From: Odiellus spinosus
Taxonomy: Eukaryota; Arthropoda; Arachnida; Opiliones; Phalangiidae
Direction of reading: 5' to 3'
NCBI GenBank assembly: GCA_963920705.1
Contig: CAWUCO010000207.1
Span: forward strand, 434,001-498,000
Length of the DNA stretch: 64,000 nt
Shown: piece by piece, positions 61,037 to 64,000 of the stretch
Numbering within the stretch: position 1 is the first letter of the stretch
Layout of the letters: each line of letters begins with the position of its first letter
Program-made: the position numbers and the translations under genes
The notes under the pieces: generated by a model
What the model saw: the letters and a program-made list of their open reading frames with translations, nothing else
The model's database searches: none
Told to the model about the DNA's origin: nothing

Positions 61037-62320
61037 TCAACTTTATTTCATTTAACTGAAAGATCGGTATCAAACACGGTAAAAGCGGTTATTATGACTT
61101 TATCGGAGCATTTCGTGCCACATCATTTTGGCCTGCAACACTTATCACGTGACAATCTGATAACAAACCATCAATCTGGAGCAGCAGAAAAACTCTTTGC
61201 TAACAACAAGCCTAATTGTCTTATTACCATTGTAGATGGCACCTATATCAAGGTTGGAAGATCCAAGGACTATACCGTTCTTCACAAATATTTCTGTGTG
61301 CACAAAGGCCAGCATATCCTCAAGCCAATGTTAATGGTAACAACTACGGGTTACATAATAGATATAATCGGACCCTACTTTGCTAATGGCCGCAATAACG
61401 ACGCGCGCATTTTAAACCATTCTATCAAAAAGAGAGAAGAACTCCAGTCTTTCTTTCAAGTTGGTGACGTTGTACTGGCAGACCGCGGTTTTCGAGACTC
61501 CAACAGCGTACTGACTGAACTGGGTGTGGATTTACAAATGCCTTCGTTCTTGTCTAAAGGCGAGAAGCAAGTAAACACGCAAGAAGTTAATCGTTCCCGA
61601 CAAGTAACGTACCTCAGGTGGCCGGTTGAAGTTAGGAATGGGCATTTGCAGACGGTGTATCGTTTTTTTCAAAACCGTATACCTGTGCATATGTTACCAT
61701 TAGTTCCGGAACTTCTTCAAATTGCTGCTGCGCTGTTGAACGCCTACCACCCGGAGTTACATCTTAAAGGTTCCTGGGAAGACTCCGTCGAAAAAATGCT
61801 GGCAGTCTCTACGAAAGAAAATCCTCTTAAGGAAGTAGTTGAGCGCGATAATCTGCTTCGCAAACCGTCTAAATGGCAACGAATTGAGGATAGTGAATTT
61901 CAAGACTTCCCTGTACTTCGTGAAAGTGATGTACGTGAGGTGGTAATGAGCGACTTTAAAACGAAACGCGCTGAATCTTATGTGGCGTTGACTATAGAGA
62001 AATCCGGCTCTTTCAGCGTAGAAGTGTCCAAAGTTGAACATGACTTAATTCGTATACGCGTGCCTGGTCAATTTTCCACCTCAGCTGTTCACCAAGCTCT
62101 AATTCGTTATGTACCGAACGGGACAGGTGCAAATGCCATTAAAGGCTGGTATTGCAATTGCAAAGGTGGTAGTTTGACGATAGGTACTTGTGTTCACGTT
62201 AGCAGCGTAATCTGGTATCTTGGTTATCGTCGCCATGAAGATCGAGGCAGTTGGTACCAGTCAAAATTGCGTGTAGTGTGTGAAGATGCCACTGAGCTTG
62301 AACTACCAGACATACGTTAA
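61031..62320 (+). pseudogene. 5'-truncated DDE-SWIM transposase copy
   Basis: It begins at LSTLFHLTERSVSN (residue about 323 of the full copy) and runs to the same C-terminus, including D, D, E and the SWIM C-x-C/C-x-H residues. It lacks the N-terminal zinc pairs and most of the helix-turn-helix. An accidental upstream frame makes the ORF open from 60,845, but those residues are not transposase. About eight amino-acid differences from the full copy (for example MA/MT-LSEHF, KS/KY-FCV, VPD/VPE-LL) give roughly 98% identity over about 428 residues. It is likely non-functional for transposition. Confidence 0.85.
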
Positions 62321-62995
62321 ACGTAGAAAACCTTAGCGTTAAATGAATAATTTGTCCGTTTTATACAAGTGTGTTTTGTTTAATATGAAATAAAAATTAA
62401 AGATACTACTCCAGTATCTTCTAATTGGTATGATTTCTCTATTTATTTTTCGAGTTTCTCCTACACCAAAGACTATTCAAGTAAGCTATATAGTCTTTGC
62501 ACGGCCCCTGTAAAGCTAGCAAAAGCCTACTGCATGAATGCTTGACAAGTGGAACACTTCTACAGGCGTTTTCGAGGATTTCGAGGCTTAGTAGACCAAA
62601 AATATACGAATTTCATTTTGCCGCCAGCACTATACCCGTGGCAGTTACAAAATAATTCTTTCCTAATATTTTCCTAACATAATTATGAATCTAAAATAAT
62701 AACCGTTCAAGATTTTCGTGTGGGGGAAGGCTTTCATATCCGGCACGGAAGTCATAGATTCTTCCTATTCTTTACATTATGGAAGAAACCTTCCATTCGT
62801 TGTAATTCCCAAAATTTACAGTTGTGAGCTTGAATTTTAGCTTTAAATTATCCCCCAACTACCCTATTTTAATAATATAATACGAATTTATCATAAAAGA
62901 GACGAAAATTTTTAACATTACGTGGACCCAGACTCTTATGGGGAGTTGCTGTTGTTCTTTATTCGCTAAGGCTTGGCTGTACAAAAGTCACTCGC
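61031..62995 (-). repeat. Right arm of the ~2-kb inverted duplication
   Basis: Mirror copy of 57,957-59,925. The boundary on the inside is at 'gtctt^tatcaacttt', where the left copy continues as 'ggtgttatcaacttt'. The outer boundary is near 'cactcgc^tagtgcc'. The arms are separated by about 1.1 kb. Confidence 0.95.
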
Positions 62996-63002
62996 TAGTG
63001 CC

Positions 63003-63042
63003 GGGCTACAAACAGTGGTGGGCACACCACTGTTTGTAGCCC
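63003..63042. repeat. Perfect 18-bp stem hairpin with a 4-nt loop
   Basis: GGGCTACAAACAGTGGTG, GGCA, then the exact complement CACCACTGTTTGTAGCCC. It begins 8 bp beyond the outer end of the inverted duplication. It is neither AT-rich nor followed by a T-run, so it is not a bacterial-style terminator. Confidence 0.95.
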
Positions 63043-63205
63043 TTGGAGAAAGTAACGAAGCCTTGGCCTTGGTAACTTTTCTCGGCGTGACCAGTCACCA
63101 GGCAGACCAGTGTTTTTTCAAAGTTTGTAACTTTCGTTCTGAGTTTAATTACTTTTTTATAATTTTTAATCGATAAGAAATATGTTGTTACTAACTTTCA
63201 TTCTC
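63043..63205. other. Short unannotated spacer
   Basis: I see no gene or repeat between the hairpin and the MITE. Confidence 0.4.
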
Positions 63206-63209
63206 TTAA

Positions 63210-63691
63210 AGGGAGGGTGAAGAGGAAAATCAAGTGATGTTTTATCGATTATTATCTAAAATAAGACCCGTTAGGGTATTTTTTTCCGCTTTTAAAAAAG
63301 ATCGTTTACGAATTAATCGGTGTAAAATTATGAAATATTAGAAAATAAATCTGAAAGGTAAGTTACTTTCAAAAAATCAAATCCCATAGAATAACATTAC
63401 GAATGAGGCTCGTTCGACAGCTGTAACCGATGGAGTAACGACTAACGCGGAGCGATACGCCATGTTAAACCTGGCTTTACCTTTGCTTACTCTTCTTAAA
63501 CATTATATAGCGCCTCTGCTGTGATTGGTTGCGGGGCGAGTTATCGAATATTTGGATTTATGGGTAAAAACAGCAGTTATTTTGATTTTTTTAAAAAGTT
63601 TGGAGATATTTCCTAAATGTTTAAATACGCAAACGGGTCTTATTTTTAGATAAAGAATCGATAAAACTTGATTATCCTCTTCACCCTCCCT
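63210..63691. mobile_element. TTAA-flanked MITE (Kolobok-like ends)
   Basis: A 482-bp element between TTAA (63,206-63,209) and TTAA (63,692-63,695). The terminal inverted repeats of about 63 bp start AGGGAGGGTGAAGAGG and end near AATAAGACCCGTT, with a few mismatches. The interior has no transposase. TTAA duplication is used by piggyBac and Kolobok; the purine-rich AGGG start fits Kolobok better than piggyBac's CCC. Family assignment is tentative. Confidence 0.7.
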
Positions 63692-63745
63692 TTAAACATA
63701 GTGTATTTGCTTAAATAAAATATATCTTTTAAATAGAATTCAATC

Positions 63746-63997
63746 ATGCGAAAAAAAAATTCTTCAAAATCGTCAGTTCTTGTTAAATGGGTTAACATTG
63801 CAGTTTGGGACACAATTAAAGCAGAATTGGCCTTTAAAGAAGACCCAAAGCTTGGAGAATTGGTTAACAGTGATCCAAAATCTTATATTGGGAAAGTTCT
63901 TGATTTTTTTTGGAAAGAAGGTGAATCCAAATCAGCGGGAGAACTTCTGGGATATGGTAATGATATGTGGATGTTAAGTAATTACTTAAAGGGATAG
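63746..63997 (+). CDS. Small ORF of unknown function
   Basis: 83 codons from ATG 63,746 to TAG, reading MRKKNSSKSSVLVKWVNIAV and then an acidic, Trp-containing sequence with FFWKEGESKSAGELLGYGN. Hydrophilic, with no signal peptide or membrane segment. I do not recognise it. It could be a short gene, an exon, or a remnant of an element that continues past the window. It lies 50 bp after the MITE's TTAA. Its composition is more protein-like than the satellite ORFs. Confidence 0.3.
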   Translation: MRKKNSSKSSVLVKWVNIAVWDTIKAELAFKEDPKLGELVNSDPKSYIGKVLDFFWKEGESKSAGELLGYGNDMWMLSNYLKG

Positions 63998-64000
63998 AAC

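Noticed and set aside
63003-63042. Rho-independent terminator
   Set aside because: There is no T-run after the stem and the context is eukaryotic.
62973-63176. 67-codon ORF over the hairpin
   Set aside because: It is created by reading through the perfect inverted repeat and has no recognisable features.

Overview
The window is eukaryotic, and most likely from an invertebrate animal. It is AT-rich and repeat-dominated. It carries animal-type transposons, a non-LTR retrotransposon, and a transposase gene with GT-AG introns. I see no bacterial gene organisation, rRNA or tRNA. The species cannot be named from sequence alone.

Layout. Positions 1-52,731 are one head-to-tail satellite array. I count about 128 monomer anchors around an 'aattaatgg' landmark. 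Two insertions interrupt it: a decayed DNA transposon (4,904-10,669) and a non-LTR retrotransposon (15,425-19,074). The full monomer is about 382 bp and contains a large imperfect inverted repeat (two ~125-bp arms) plus a second small hairpin. Shorter monomers of about 326, 305 and 243 bp are deletion derivatives. Groups of monomers are copied again at larger scales (for example 1,091, 1,651, 1,715, 2,496 and 6,214 bp).

The DNA transposon at 4,904-10,669 has long TIRs and a 3-bp TAA target duplication. It encodes a frameshifted protein with an N-terminal Cys/His region, a large central domain I cannot name, an XPG/FEN1-like nuclease and a C-terminal eight-cysteine motif. This combination best fits the Academ superfamily (XPG-bearing branch), but no database search backs that. 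The retrotransposon at 15,425-19,074 (minus strand) has an uninterrupted endonuclease-reverse transcriptase ORF. Its ORF1 stop codon is followed directly, in frame, by the ORF2 ATG.

To the right of the array, 52,732-53,434 holds AT-rich degenerate repeats. Next comes a minus-strand, three-exon CACTA/EnSpm-like transposase pseudogene (53,435-56,889) with a 124-bp minisatellite in its second intron. A non-genic stretch leads to a ~5-kb inverted duplication (57,957-62,995). Its left arm contains most of an intact DDE transposase gene with a C-terminal SWIM zinc finger. Its right arm carries a 5'-truncated copy in the opposite orientation. A transcript crossing this locus would form a hairpin of nearly 2 kb. 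The last kilobase has a perfect 18-bp stem hairpin, a 482-bp TTAA-flanked MITE and a small unrecognised ORF.

The genes here are selfish elements and do not form a shared pathway. The region looks like heterochromatin built from an amplifying satellite with nested transposons. The observations most worth following are the hairpin satellite with its deletion classes, the XPG-type element, and the inverted transposase duplication as a possible hairpin-RNA source.
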